Source: Pseudomonas chlororaphis
GTDB taxonomy: Bacteria > Pseudomonadota > Gammaproteobacteria > Pseudomonadales > Pseudomonadaceae
Direction of reading: 5' to 3'
Length of the DNA: 64,000 nt
NCBI GenBank assembly: GCA_001023535.1
Contig: CP011020.1
Location: 310,001-374,000 of the forward strand
In this document: one piece after another, positions 54,957-63,233 of the stretch
Layout of the letters: each line of letters begins with the position of its first letter
Numbering within the stretch: the stretch's first letter is position 1
The notes under the pieces: model-generated
The model's input: the letters and a program-made list of their open reading frames with translations, nothing else
The model's database searches: none
What the model was told of the DNA's origin: nothing
Made by a program: the position numbers and the translations under genes

Positions 54957-56051
54957 ATGAATGAAGCTGCAAGGACGCTGATCACCTTGAACGGCGAACG
55001 CTATGTGTTCGAAAGCATCGCCGCCAAATGCGAGTTCATGAAAAACGAACTGAGCTTCTGGAAAGCGCAACATGAAGCGCTCCAGGTCAAAAATATGTCC
55101 GCGAAGCACCAAGCCTTCGAAAACCTGGCCAGCAGCCTGGCCGTCCTCCGATACCAGATCGAGGTCAATGAGAACGACTTTATCTACGATGACCAGCCCG
55201 AAGAGAGACTCTCGGATGTCTGGCTCTACAGCGAGTCCCCCGCAACGCGCAAATGGCTGGAGTTGCACGCACAACAACCGGCGGTGGCGGAAGGCTTCTA
55301 TGACGGGATCTTCCTTGGAAAAAGCGAGCACCTGGATTCATTCGATCACCTGACGGGCTACCTGGCGGCTTATGAATTCAAGCTGCCCCTGGAAAGCGCC
55401 TTCACCGGCCGCGCCGCTGCGCAAACCTTGGCCCTGCGCGACGTCCATTCCAAGTTCTTCAAAGCCAAAGCCAGGCTCACCCGCAAAGCTGAAAAAGAGC
55501 TGAATACGTTTTCCGACTGGCACAAGACCGAAAAAGAGGACTGGACCCAGCGTTTCACCACGCTGGAAGCCACCTACCGGGAAAAGCTGCGTCTGGAGGG
55601 GCCGGCCACCTACTGGGCGAAGAAAGCCAGCGAGCACCAGACCCGCGGCTACATCTGGACCGGCGTGCTCGGCGTCATCCTGTTCGTCTCTGTCATCTGG
55701 CTGTGGACGTCTTTCAACATCTGGTTGAGTGGCGCGCGGACTCCGGTGGGGCTCAGTCAGATTGAAGGCGCGCTGATTTTCGTCTCGCTCCTGTCAACGC
55801 TGGCCTTCACCGTCAGGACGCTCTCCAAGCTGATCTTCAGCGCGTTTCACCTGCAACGGGATGCCGAGGAACGAGAACAGCTCACGCACCTGTACCTGTC
55901 CTTGAACAACGACACGCAAGTGGACGAAGAGTCGCGAAAGATCATCCTGCAGTCGCTGTTCAGTCGTTCGGAAACCGGGCTCATCTCCAACGAGTCCGGC
56001 CCGACCATGCCCGGGCTGACCGACCTGTTGTCGACCTTGAAAAAAGGCTGA
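54957..56051 (+). CDS. Membrane protein, probably DUF6161
   Basis: 364 aa. An acidic/helical N-terminal 220 residues (two coiled-coil-prone segments, SKFFKAKARLTRKAEKEL and KTEKEDWTQRFTTLEATY) precede two membrane helices at about 232-254 and 268-290. The C-terminal segment (HLQRDAEEREQLTHLYLSL, IILQSLFSRSETGLI) is the most family-like part and resembles DUF6161. Lower GC and isolated position suggest an accessory gene; similar proteins occur in defence-rich regions, but function is unknown. Confidence 0.78.
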   Translation: MNEAARTLITLNGERYVFESIAAKCEFMKNELSFWKAQHEALQVKNMSAKHQAFENLASSLAVLRYQIEVNENDFIYDDQPEERLSDVWLYSESPATRKWLELHAQQPAVAEGFYDGIFLGKSEHLDSFDHLTGYLAAYEFKLPLESAFTGRAAAQTLALRDVHSKFFKAKARLTRKAEKELNTFSDWHKTEKEDWTQRFTTLEATYREKLRLEGPATYWAKKASEHQTRGYIWTGVLGVILFVSVIWLWTSFNIWLSGARTPVGLSQIEGALIFVSLLSTLAFTVRTLSKLIFSAFHLQRDAEEREQLTHLYLSLNNDTQVDEESRKIILQSLFSRSETGLISNESGPTMPGLTDLLSTLKKG

Positions 56052-56304
56052 TCGCCCGCCCAAAGGCCCGTCGCGTGACAGGCGATACACTACGAGCCTT
56101 GCGCCGGGCCACTGAAAAACGGCCCGGTATTTACTGCTGGCCAAGCCGCGCATTTGAGCAAGAAATGTGGCGGCAAAAGCCGCGGCTTACCTAACCTGCC
56201 GAATCAATTGCTGGCGCTTGTCAGGGCCCGTTGCAGGTGAGATACAAGCACCAGCAGCGGTTGAATCCGCCCCCATCAAGCACCTTTTCCAGCGGTGACT
56301 CGCC

Positions 56305-57162
56305 ATGTCCAATGCGCAACGCCCCACCTATTCCTACCGTTCCATGACGGCCGCCGATGTCCCTTCGGCGCACGCATTGTCGGTGCAGTTGAAATGGCCT
56401 CATCGGCTGGAAGACTGGGCCATGTTGCAGCGTGTCGCCCACGGGTTCGTCGTGGAAGACCAAGGCCGCGTGATCGGTTCGGCCTTCACCTGCCCTCAGG
56501 GCGGCCATGCCACCATCGGCCTGGTGATTGTCAGCGACGAGTACCAGGGCCAGGGAATCGGGCGCAAGTTGATGGAACTGGCCATCGAGGCCTGCGGCAC
56601 GCGGACGGCCATCCTCAATGCCACGCTGGCCGGCGCGCCGTTGTATGCCAGCCAGGGTTTCGTCGACTTCGGGCATGTCCAGCAGCATCAAGGGCAGGCG
56701 CGGGTGCCGGCCCTGCAAGCATTGGCCGCCGGTGAGCATTGCCGGGCGTTGACCAGCGCCGACAACGCCCGCCTGATCCAGCTGGCCAACGCCGGCAGCG
56801 GGCTGGACCGGGAAGCCCTGCTGACGGACCTGTTCGAGGTCGTCGAGCATTCGGTGGGCATCGAACGCGACGGCCAGTTGTGCGCCTTCGCCCTGTTGCG
56901 CCCCTTTGGCCGTGGCCGCTGCATTGGCCCGGTGGTGGCGCAAACCGCCGAGCAGGCCCGGCACTTGATCACTCAATTGCTGGCCCGGGTGCCGGACGCC
57001 TTCGTGCGCATCGACATTCCCGTCCACACGGACCTGGCGCCCTGGCTGGAAGACGCCGGGCTCAAGCAGGTCGACAGCGTCGCCCAGATGGCCCGGGGCA
57101 CGCCGCCACAGCCCAGCGGCGGCGTGCAGCAGTTCGCGTTGGCGACCCAGGCCGTCGGCTGA
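56305..57162 (+). CDS. Protein with two GNAT acetyltransferase domains
   Basis: 285 aa. The first GNAT (about 8-140) has an intact acetyl-CoA motif VSDEYQGQGIGRKLMELA; the second half (about 150-285, SVGIERDGQLCAFALLRPFGRG) is degenerate and lacks the Q/R-x-x-G-x-G/A loop, as in the family where a C-terminal GNAT-like domain helps dimerise. The substrate is unknown. The 250 bases before it (56052-56304) hold no gene. The double-cupin gene follows 41 bases later. Confidence 0.88.
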   Translation: MSNAQRPTYSYRSMTAADVPSAHALSVQLKWPHRLEDWAMLQRVAHGFVVEDQGRVIGSAFTCPQGGHATIGLVIVSDEYQGQGIGRKLMELAIEACGTRTAILNATLAGAPLYASQGFVDFGHVQQHQGQARVPALQALAAGEHCRALTSADNARLIQLANAGSGLDREALLTDLFEVVEHSVGIERDGQLCAFALLRPFGRGRCIGPVVAQTAEQARHLITQLLARVPDAFVRIDIPVHTDLAPWLEDAGLKQVDSVAQMARGTPPQPSGGVQQFALATQAVG

Positions 57163-57203
57163 GCATTTACCGTTCCGAACAACATTCCAAGAGAGTCATC
57201 GCC

Positions 57204-57911
57204 ATGCTCGAACCCACCGCCATGCTGCTGGCCCACGCCGACGGCCGCCTCCCCTCGACCCCGTTCACCGAAGGCACCCTGGGGCCCAACGATCCGTTCG
57301 ACAGGCTCATTGCCTACCATGGCGCGGATGGCATGGCAGCCGGGGTGGTCCGGGCGAGCGGACGATTGACCGTCGAGGATTACCCGTTCAGTGAAACGAT
57401 CGTGGTGCACGCCGGCGACGTCACCCTGCGTAGCCCGGCGCACACGCTGCAGCTCAAACCAGGGGACGGCGCGGTGATCGGCCGCGGGACGTCACTGGAG
57501 GTCGAGGCACACCCTCAGTCGCTCTGGGCCTTCTGTGCCGATGCGCAGGCGATCGATACGCGGATGCCCGGGCTCACTGCACTGCCCGCCCACACCCTGC
57601 TCTCGCCTTCGGCGGCGCCCGATGCGCAGATCCTGCTCAGTGCCACGCCGCAATGTCGCTCGCACAATCTGTTCGTCGAGGAGGCCACCGACCTGCGCGT
57701 CGGCCTCTGGGATTCGACGCCCTACACCCGCGGCTCACGACCGCACAAGCTGCATGAACTGATGCACCTGCTCGAAGGCAGCGTCACCCTCCAAGTCGCC
57801 GATGGCCGCGAACTGCTGGTCGGCACGGGCGATACAGTGTTCGTGCCGCTGAATGCGCCGTGTGCCTGGAAGAGCCTGGTCTATGTGCGCAAGGTGTATG
57901 TCGTCAGGTAG
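57204..57911 (+). CDS. Bicupin protein (DUF861/EutQ-like cupin)
   Basis: 235 aa with two cupin folds (about 55-115 and 150-230). The second has HELMHLLEGSVTLQVADG and GDTVFVPLNAPCAWKS, the cupin_3 (DUF861) pattern; metal ligands are incomplete in the first. Sugar or amine metabolism is typical, unproven here. It ends before a terminator that belongs to the convergent operon. Confidence 0.85.
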   Translation: MLEPTAMLLAHADGRLPSTPFTEGTLGPNDPFDRLIAYHGADGMAAGVVRASGRLTVEDYPFSETIVVHAGDVTLRSPAHTLQLKPGDGAVIGRGTSLEVEAHPQSLWAFCADAQAIDTRMPGLTALPAHTLLSPSAAPDAQILLSATPQCRSHNLFVEEATDLRVGLWDSTPYTRGSRPHKLHELMHLLEGSVTLQVADGRELLVGTGDTVFVPLNAPCAWKSLVYVRKVYVVR

Positions 57912-57962
57912 GACAGGTTGAATCCCCCCGCCCCACCCACAGGGTTTACCTGCGCAGTTCCA

Positions 57963-57989
57963 TAAAAAAAGCCCGCAGTGTGCGCGGGC
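57963..57989 (-). terminator. Rho-independent terminator of the minus-strand catabolic operon
   Basis: GCCCGC (57971-57976) pairs with GCGGGC (57984-57989) and is followed, on the minus strand, by seven T (the A-run at 57964-57970). It lies 25 bases past the tartrate-dehydrogenase-like stop. Confidence 0.88.
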
Positions 57990-58013
57990 AAAGGTGCTGC
58001 GAGTGGATGGCGT

Positions 58014-59102
58014 TCAACCGGCCCGGAGCGCCTCGGTAATCGCCCTGCCGACGTCCTGGGTCGAGCCCTGGCCGCCCAGGTCGGGGGTGATTGGGCCTTC
58101 GGCGATCACCTGCTCGATGGCCTTGAGAATGCCGTCGTGGGCGGCGCGGTAACGTTCATCGCCGTTGCCGAGGAAGTCGAGCATCAATGCCCCGGACCAG
58201 ATCATCGCGATCGGGTTGGCGATGTTCTGCCCATAGATGTCCGGCGCCGAACCATGCACCGGTTCGAACAGTGACGGAAAGCGCCGCTGCGGATCGAGGT
58301 TGGCCGAGGGCGCGATGCCGATGGTGCCGGCACAGGCCGGACCCAGGTCGGAGAGGATGTCGCCGAACAGGTTGGACGCCACCACCACGTCGAACCGATC
58401 CGGTTGCAGGACGAAACGCGCGCACAGGATATCGATGTGTTGCTTGTCCCATTGGACCTGCGGGTACTGCTCGGCCATCAGCGCCGTACGCTCATCCCAG
58501 TAGGGCATGCTGATGGAGATGCCGTTGGACTTGGTCGCCGCCGTCAGGCGCTTGCGCGGCCGGGCCTGGGCCAGGTCGAAGGCGAACTTGAGGATGCGAT
58601 CGACACCGCGCCGGGTGAACACCGACTCCTGGAGTACGAACTCGTGCTCGGTGCCTTCGAACATCTTGCCGCCGACGGAAGAATATTCGCCCTCGGTGTT
58701 CTCGCGGATCACCACGAAGTCGATGTCCCCCGCTTCGCGTCCGGCCAGGGGGCACGGCACGCCGGGGAACAGGCGCACCGGGCGGATGTTCACGTACTGG
58801 TCGAAGTCGCGGCGGAACTTGAGCAGCGAGCCCCACAGCGACACATGGTCCGGGACCTTGTCCGGCCAACCCACGGCGCCGAAGTAGATCGCGTCGAAGC
58901 CCTTGAGGCGCTCGAACCAGTCGGCGGGCATCATCTGCCCGTGCTCCAGGTAGTAGTCGCAGTGGGCCCAGTCGAGCACTTCGATGCTCAGCGCCAGCTG
59001 CCATGTTTTTGCGGCCTGCTCCAGTACCCGCAATCCTTGCGGCAGGACTTCCTTGCCAATGCCATCGCCGGCAATGGCGGCGATTCGAAAGGGTCTATTC
59101 AT
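58014..59102 (-). CDS. Tartrate dehydrogenase-like (isocitrate/isopropylmalate dehydrogenase family)
   Basis: 362 aa. It begins FRIAAIAGDGIGKEVLPQGLRV; the metal/substrate sites are VVIRENTEGEYS, ATKSNGI, VASNLFGDILSDLG and the nucleotide site EPVHGSAPDIYGQNIANP. The sequence style (DWAHCDYYLEHGQMMPADW) is that of TDH/D-malate dehydrogenases (oxidative decarboxylation) rather than leucine-pathway LeuB. It is the last gene before the terminator and follows the SSADH gene by 40 bases. Confidence 0.9.
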   Translation of the reverse strand: MNRPFRIAAIAGDGIGKEVLPQGLRVLEQAAKTWQLALSIEVLDWAHCDYYLEHGQMMPADWFERLKGFDAIYFGAVGWPDKVPDHVSLWGSLLKFRRDFDQYVNIRPVRLFPGVPCPLAGREAGDIDFVVIRENTEGEYSSVGGKMFEGTEHEFVLQESVFTRRGVDRILKFAFDLAQARPRKRLTAATKSNGISISMPYWDERTALMAEQYPQVQWDKQHIDILCARFVLQPDRFDVVVASNLFGDILSDLGPACAGTIGIAPSANLDPQRRFPSLFEPVHGSAPDIYGQNIANPIAMIWSGALMLDFLGNGDERYRAAHDGILKAIEQVIAEGPITPDLGGQGSTQDVGRAITEALRAG

Positions 59103-59142
59103 CTATCGTGGCTCCACGGTGTTGGTTCGAACGGTGACCGGT

Positions 59143-60600
59143 TCACAGCCCACCGATGTGGAAGGCTTTGACTTCCAGGTATTCATCCAGGCCGTACTTG
59201 CTGCCTTCGCGTCCCAGGCCGGATTGCTTGACCCCGCCGAACGGCGCGACCTCCATGGAAATGATCCCGGTATTGAGGCCGACCATGCCGAACTCCAGCG
59301 CTTCCCCGACCCGCCATGAGCGGCGCAAGTCCTGGGTGAAGTAGTACGCCCCCAGGCCATAGGGGGTGGCATTGGCCAGGGCCAGGGCTTCTTGCTCGGT
59401 GCTAAAGCGCATCAGCGGCGCCACCGGGCCGAAGGTTTCTTCGCTGGCCAACAACATGCCGGCGTGGGCCTCCCCCAGCACCGTCGGCTGGACGAACTGG
59501 CTGTCGCCGTCAGGCACGCCCCCACACAGCAGCCGAGCGCCCTGGCTCAGGGCATCGTCAATGTGCCGGGCAACCTTGTCGACCGCGGCCGGATTGATCA
59601 GCGGGCCGATCGTCACGTCAGCCTCCAGGCCACTGCCAACCTTAAGCTTGCCCACCTCTTCCACCAGGCGCGCGGCGAAACGCTCGTAGATGCCGTCCTG
59701 CACCAGGATGCGGTTGGCGCACACGCAGGTCTGGCCGGCATTGCGAAACTTGCTGAGCATGATGCCGGCCACGGCTTGTTCCAGATCGGCGTCGTCGAAC
59801 ACGATGAACGGGGCATTGCCGCCCAGTTCCAGGCTCAGGCGCTTGATGTGCTCGGCGCTCTGGCGCATCAGCAAACGGCCGACGGCGGTTGAGCCGGTGA
59901 AGGAAATCTTGCGCACGACCGGGTTGCTGGTCAGCGCTTCGCCGATGGCCGTCGGCAGGCCGGTGACGACGTTGAACACCCCGGCCGGAATCCCCACCCG
60001 CTCGGCCAGCAGCGCCAGCGCCAGCGCCGACAACGGGGTCAGGTCCGACGGCTTGACGATCACCGGGCAGCCCGCCGCCAGGGCCGGCGCACATTTGCGG
60101 GTGATCATCGCGTTGGGGAAATTCCACGGTGTGATGGCCGCGCAGACGCCCACCGGCTGCTTGAGCGTGAGCAGGCGCCGGTCGCCGCTGGGTGTCGGGA
60201 TGGTCTCGCCGTACACCCGGCGGGCTTCCTCGGCAAACCATTTGACGAAACTGGCGCCGTAGCGAATTTCGCCTTTGGCTTCGTTCAGCGGCTTGCCCTG
60301 TTCACAGGTCATGATCAGCGCCAGGTCGTCGAGGTTGTCGATCATGGCTTGGTACCAGCGCTCCAGCAGCGCCGCGCGCTCGGCGGCCGGGCGCGCACGC
60401 CAGGCTGGCCAGGCACGCTCGGCGGCCTCGATGGCGCGGTGGGTTTCGCCGCCCTGCATCGCCGGCACCCGCGCGAGGCACTGGCCGCTGGACGGGTCCA
60501 GCACGTCGAGGGTGGCCGCGTCATCAGCGGCGGCCCATTGACCATCGATGTAGGCGAGTTCTACCAGCAGGCTGGGATCTTTCAGGCGATTCTTGAGCAT
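59143..60600 (-). CDS. NAD(P)-dependent succinate-semialdehyde dehydrogenase-type enzyme
   Basis: 485 aa aldehyde dehydrogenase. Cofactor motif FTGSTAVGRLL, catalytic Glu in LELGGNAPFIVFDDADL, Cys in GQTCVCANR; the ending GREGSKYGLDEYLEVKAFHIGGL is typical of GabD-like enzymes. Start ATG 60600 has AGGA upstream. With the GABA-like aminotransferase elsewhere in the window and the deacetylase upstream, a role in amino-acid or opine carbon catabolism is likely. Confidence 0.93.
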   Translation of the reverse strand: MLKNRLKDPSLLVELAYIDGQWAAADDAATLDVLDPSSGQCLARVPAMQGGETHRAIEAAERAWPAWRARPAAERAALLERWYQAMIDNLDDLALIMTCEQGKPLNEAKGEIRYGASFVKWFAEEARRVYGETIPTPSGDRRLLTLKQPVGVCAAITPWNFPNAMITRKCAPALAAGCPVIVKPSDLTPLSALALALLAERVGIPAGVFNVVTGLPTAIGEALTSNPVVRKISFTGSTAVGRLLMRQSAEHIKRLSLELGGNAPFIVFDDADLEQAVAGIMLSKFRNAGQTCVCANRILVQDGIYERFAARLVEEVGKLKVGSGLEADVTIGPLINPAAVDKVARHIDDALSQGARLLCGGVPDGDSQFVQPTVLGEAHAGMLLASEETFGPVAPLMRFSTEQEALALANATPYGLGAYYFTQDLRRSWRVGEALEFGMVGLNTGIISMEVAPFGGVKQSGLGREGSKYGLDEYLEVKAFHIGGL

Positions 60601-60924
60601 GGTCGTGTCCTGTTCCGAGGTCATTCCAGTCTAGGGAGATGCCACGGGGCAGGATGCTGAAAGGGTATTTTGGCGCAGTGTTGGATGCTGAAAATCGCGA
60701 CGGGACGGCAGGCTCTACCGACCGCCGGAATCAACCTGATCCTGATGATTCCCTTTGTTGGAGAATCCCGAATGGGGGCAAGCTCGCACAGTTGTTTTTG
60801 GGGTGGCTGCGATAATTGCGGCAAGCAGAAACCCTGTGGGAGCGGGCTTATCCGCGAAGGCGTCAGATCAGCTACCTAGGCAGCGGCTGACACACCATTT
60901 TCGCGAGCAAGCTCCCACAGAAAT
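60601..60924. repeat. 324-base spacer with a REPIN inside the catabolic cluster
   Basis: Forward REP about 60832-60863 (CTGTGGGAGCGGGCTTATCC variant) and reverse REP about 60896-60922 (TCGCGAGCAAGCTCCCACAG). They are an inverted pair with about 30 bases between. The left 230 bases show no gene. The REPIN may destabilise or divide the transcript between the deacetylase and SSADH genes. Confidence 0.82.
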
Positions 60925-62082
60925 CTAGCGCTTGAGCGATCCCAGCAGCCCATCCAGGAATCGCTCGCCCGCTTCCATCTGGCTGATCTCGATGAACTCA
61001 TCGGGCTTGTGCGCCTGTTCGATCGAGCCCGGGCCGCAGACCACCACCGGCACGTCCAGGCGTTGCTTGAACAGGCCGCCCTCGGTGCCGAAGGAGACCT
61101 TGGCGGTGCCGGTGTCCGGGGCGGCGAAGGCCTTGAGGAAACGCACCGCCTCGACGCTCGGGTGAGTGTCCAGGCCCGGGTAGACGTTCACGGTTTCGAT
61201 CTCGATGGCCGCCACGCTGGACAACTGCCTGGCCTCCCTGACGATCAATTCGGCGTGTTCGCGCAACTGCTCCAGGAACCCGTCGAGGTCATCGGCCGGC
61301 AGGTTGCGCACCTCGAAATCCAGGGTGCACAGGTTCGGCACGATGTTCAGCGCCTTGCCACCGACAATCTGCCCCACATGCACGGTGCTGTAGGGCACGT
61401 CGTAATCCGCATCCTGCGCTCCGTGCGCCTGCAACCGCTGCTGGCTCTGGCGCAAGGCGGCGATGAAGTCGCAGGCCAGGTGGATCGCATTCACCGAGCG
61501 CGGCGCCAGCGACGAATGCGCCTCCAGGCCACGGCAGTAGGTGCGGTAGGAACCCTTGCCCTTATGGCCGAGCACGAACTGCATGTTGGTCGGCTCGCCG
61601 ATCACACACAGGAACGGTCGCACCGGCGCCAGGTGCAGCACATCGAGCAAGCGTCGCACCCCCACGCAACCGATTTCCTCGTCGTGGGACAACGCCAGCT
61701 GCAACGGCCGGCTCAACGGATGCTCGGCTGCATCGAGCATGGCGTCGATGGCCAGGGCGATGAAGCCCTTCATGTCGCAGCTGCCACGGCCGTAGATCCG
61801 GCCGTCCCGCAGCGTCGCCTGGAACGCCGGGACCGTCCAGGCCTGCCCGGCCGCCGGCACCACGTCGGTGTGCCCGGACAACAGGATCCCCGGCAACTCC
61901 CGTGGCCCGGTGCTGGCGAACAGGTTGGCTTTCTTGCCGCTTTCATCCTCGACGATCAGTGAATCGATGCCCTTGCTCAGCAACAGGTCGCGCACATATT
62001 CGATCAAGGCGAGGTTCGACTGCGAGGAGACCGTTTCAAAGGCCAGCAGGCGTTCGAGGATGGCCAGTACCCGAGGTTTCAT
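60925..62082 (-). CDS. argE: M20 metallopeptidase, acetylornithine deacetylase (ArgE)-like
   Basis: 385 aa. Zinc ligands: His in LSGHTDVVPA, Asp in YGRGSCDMKGF and Glu-Glu in SHDEEIGCVG; the SFGTEGGLFKQ loop and the VCGPGSIEQAHKPDEFI ending are ArgE-like. Opine or N-acyl amino-acid cleavage would fit the upstream opine-oxidase-like genes. It overlaps the preceding gene by four bases. AAGG precedes ATG 62082. Confidence 0.9.
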   Translation of the reverse strand: MKPRVLAILERLLAFETVSSQSNLALIEYVRDLLLSKGIDSLIVEDESGKKANLFASTGPRELPGILLSGHTDVVPAAGQAWTVPAFQATLRDGRIYGRGSCDMKGFIALAIDAMLDAAEHPLSRPLQLALSHDEEIGCVGVRRLLDVLHLAPVRPFLCVIGEPTNMQFVLGHKGKGSYRTYCRGLEAHSSLAPRSVNAIHLACDFIAALRQSQQRLQAHGAQDADYDVPYSTVHVGQIVGGKALNIVPNLCTLDFEVRNLPADDLDGFLEQLREHAELIVREARQLSSVAAIEIETVNVYPGLDTHPSVEAVRFLKAFAAPDTGTAKVSFGTEGGLFKQRLDVPVVVCGPGSIEQAHKPDEFIEISQMEAGERFLDGLLGSLKR

Positions 62083-63233
62083 GAGGCCTTGCTCCGTTGC
62101 TCGGCGGATGAGGCGAACCGGCGAATGGAAAACGGCTCGATGGAAGTGCTGGTGCTGCCGGTGCTGATCAGTTCGGCCATGACGTCGCCGACGCCCGGGC
62201 CGAGCTGGAAGCCGTGGCCGCTGAAGCCGAAAGCATAGAACAGACCGTCGACATTGCCGCTGCGACCCATCACCGGCAAAGCATCCGACAGGTAGCCTTC
62301 GATACCGCTCCACACCCGGATGATGTTGAGGTTGTCGATGCCCGGCACCAGGCGCCGCATCTGCTCCAGTTGGTTGAGGATGCTGCGCGGCTCGACGTAG
62401 GCCCGGCGGTTGAGCATGTCCGGCTTGCTGCGATATCCCCCGCCAATGATGATGTTGCCCCGCGGGATCTGGCGGAAGTAGATCACCTCTTCGGGGATTT
62501 TGGTGTACACGCCGATCACCGTCGGCAAGGCATACGGCACCGGTTCGGTGACGGCCATCTGCGGGCCGTTGGTTTCCAGGGGAACCGGTTCGCCGAATTG
62601 CGCCGAGAGCTTCTCGCCCCAGGCACCGGCGGTGATCAGCAACTGCGCGGCGCTGAACTGGCGGCCATCGGTGGTGGTCACGCCAAACCCGTCGCCACTC
62701 TTGTGCACGTCGGCCACCTCGGTGCGCTCTTCGATCCGCGCCCCGAGCCGCCGGGCCGCCCGCGCAAACGCAGGTGCCGCCAGGCGGGGGTTGGCATGCC
62801 CGTCGTGCGGCGCATAGGAGCCGCCCTTGACATCCTTGCCCAGAAACGGGAAGCGCTCGTGCAGGTCGGCGCCCCGGTAGATCTGCAAATCCAGCTGCGC
62901 CGCCTCAGGCGCCGCCGCGTAGGCTTGGAGCTCGGCAATTTCATCCTCGCGATAACACACGCGCATGTGACCGCTGGCGATGAATTCCAGGTCATCGTCG
63001 ATCAACTCCGGCAGGCGCTTCCACAAGGCCCACGAACGGTTCGCCAGTTCCAACTGCCCGAGAAAACGCCCCTGGCGTCGCACATTGCCGAAGTTCACAC
63101 CGCTGGCGTACTGACCGACCTGGTCACGCTCCAGCAGGATCACCGACTGCCCCCGCTGCCGCAGGAAAAACGCCGTGGCCGAGCCCATCAGGCCGCCGCC
63201 GACAATCACCACATCGGCTCGTTGCACCGTCAT
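62079..63233 (-). CDS. FAD-dependent amino-acid oxidase, opine-oxidase B/sarcosine-oxidase beta-like
   Basis: 384 aa. DAO fold with DVVIVGGGLMGSATAFFL and the later FAD segment FYAFGFSGHGFQLGPGVGDV. VNFGNVRRQGR and YRSKPDMLNRRAYVE are typical of the opine oxidase B/HcnC type that works with a partner containing a ferredoxin-like domain, here the next gene. It probably oxidises a secondary amine such as octopine, releasing an amino acid and a keto acid. Overlaps both neighbours by four bases. Confidence 0.9.
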   Translation of the reverse strand: MTVQRADVVIVGGGLMGSATAFFLRQRGQSVILLERDQVGQYASGVNFGNVRRQGRFLGQLELANRSWALWKRLPELIDDDLEFIASGHMRVCYREDEIAELQAYAAAPEAAQLDLQIYRGADLHERFPFLGKDVKGGSYAPHDGHANPRLAAPAFARAARRLGARIEERTEVADVHKSGDGFGVTTTDGRQFSAAQLLITAGAWGEKLSAQFGEPVPLETNGPQMAVTEPVPYALPTVIGVYTKIPEEVIYFRQIPRGNIIIGGGYRSKPDMLNRRAYVEPRSILNQLEQMRRLVPGIDNLNIIRVWSGIEGYLSDALPVMGRSGNVDGLFYAFGFSGHGFQLGPGVGDVMAELISTGSTSTSIEPFSIRRFASSAEQRSKAS

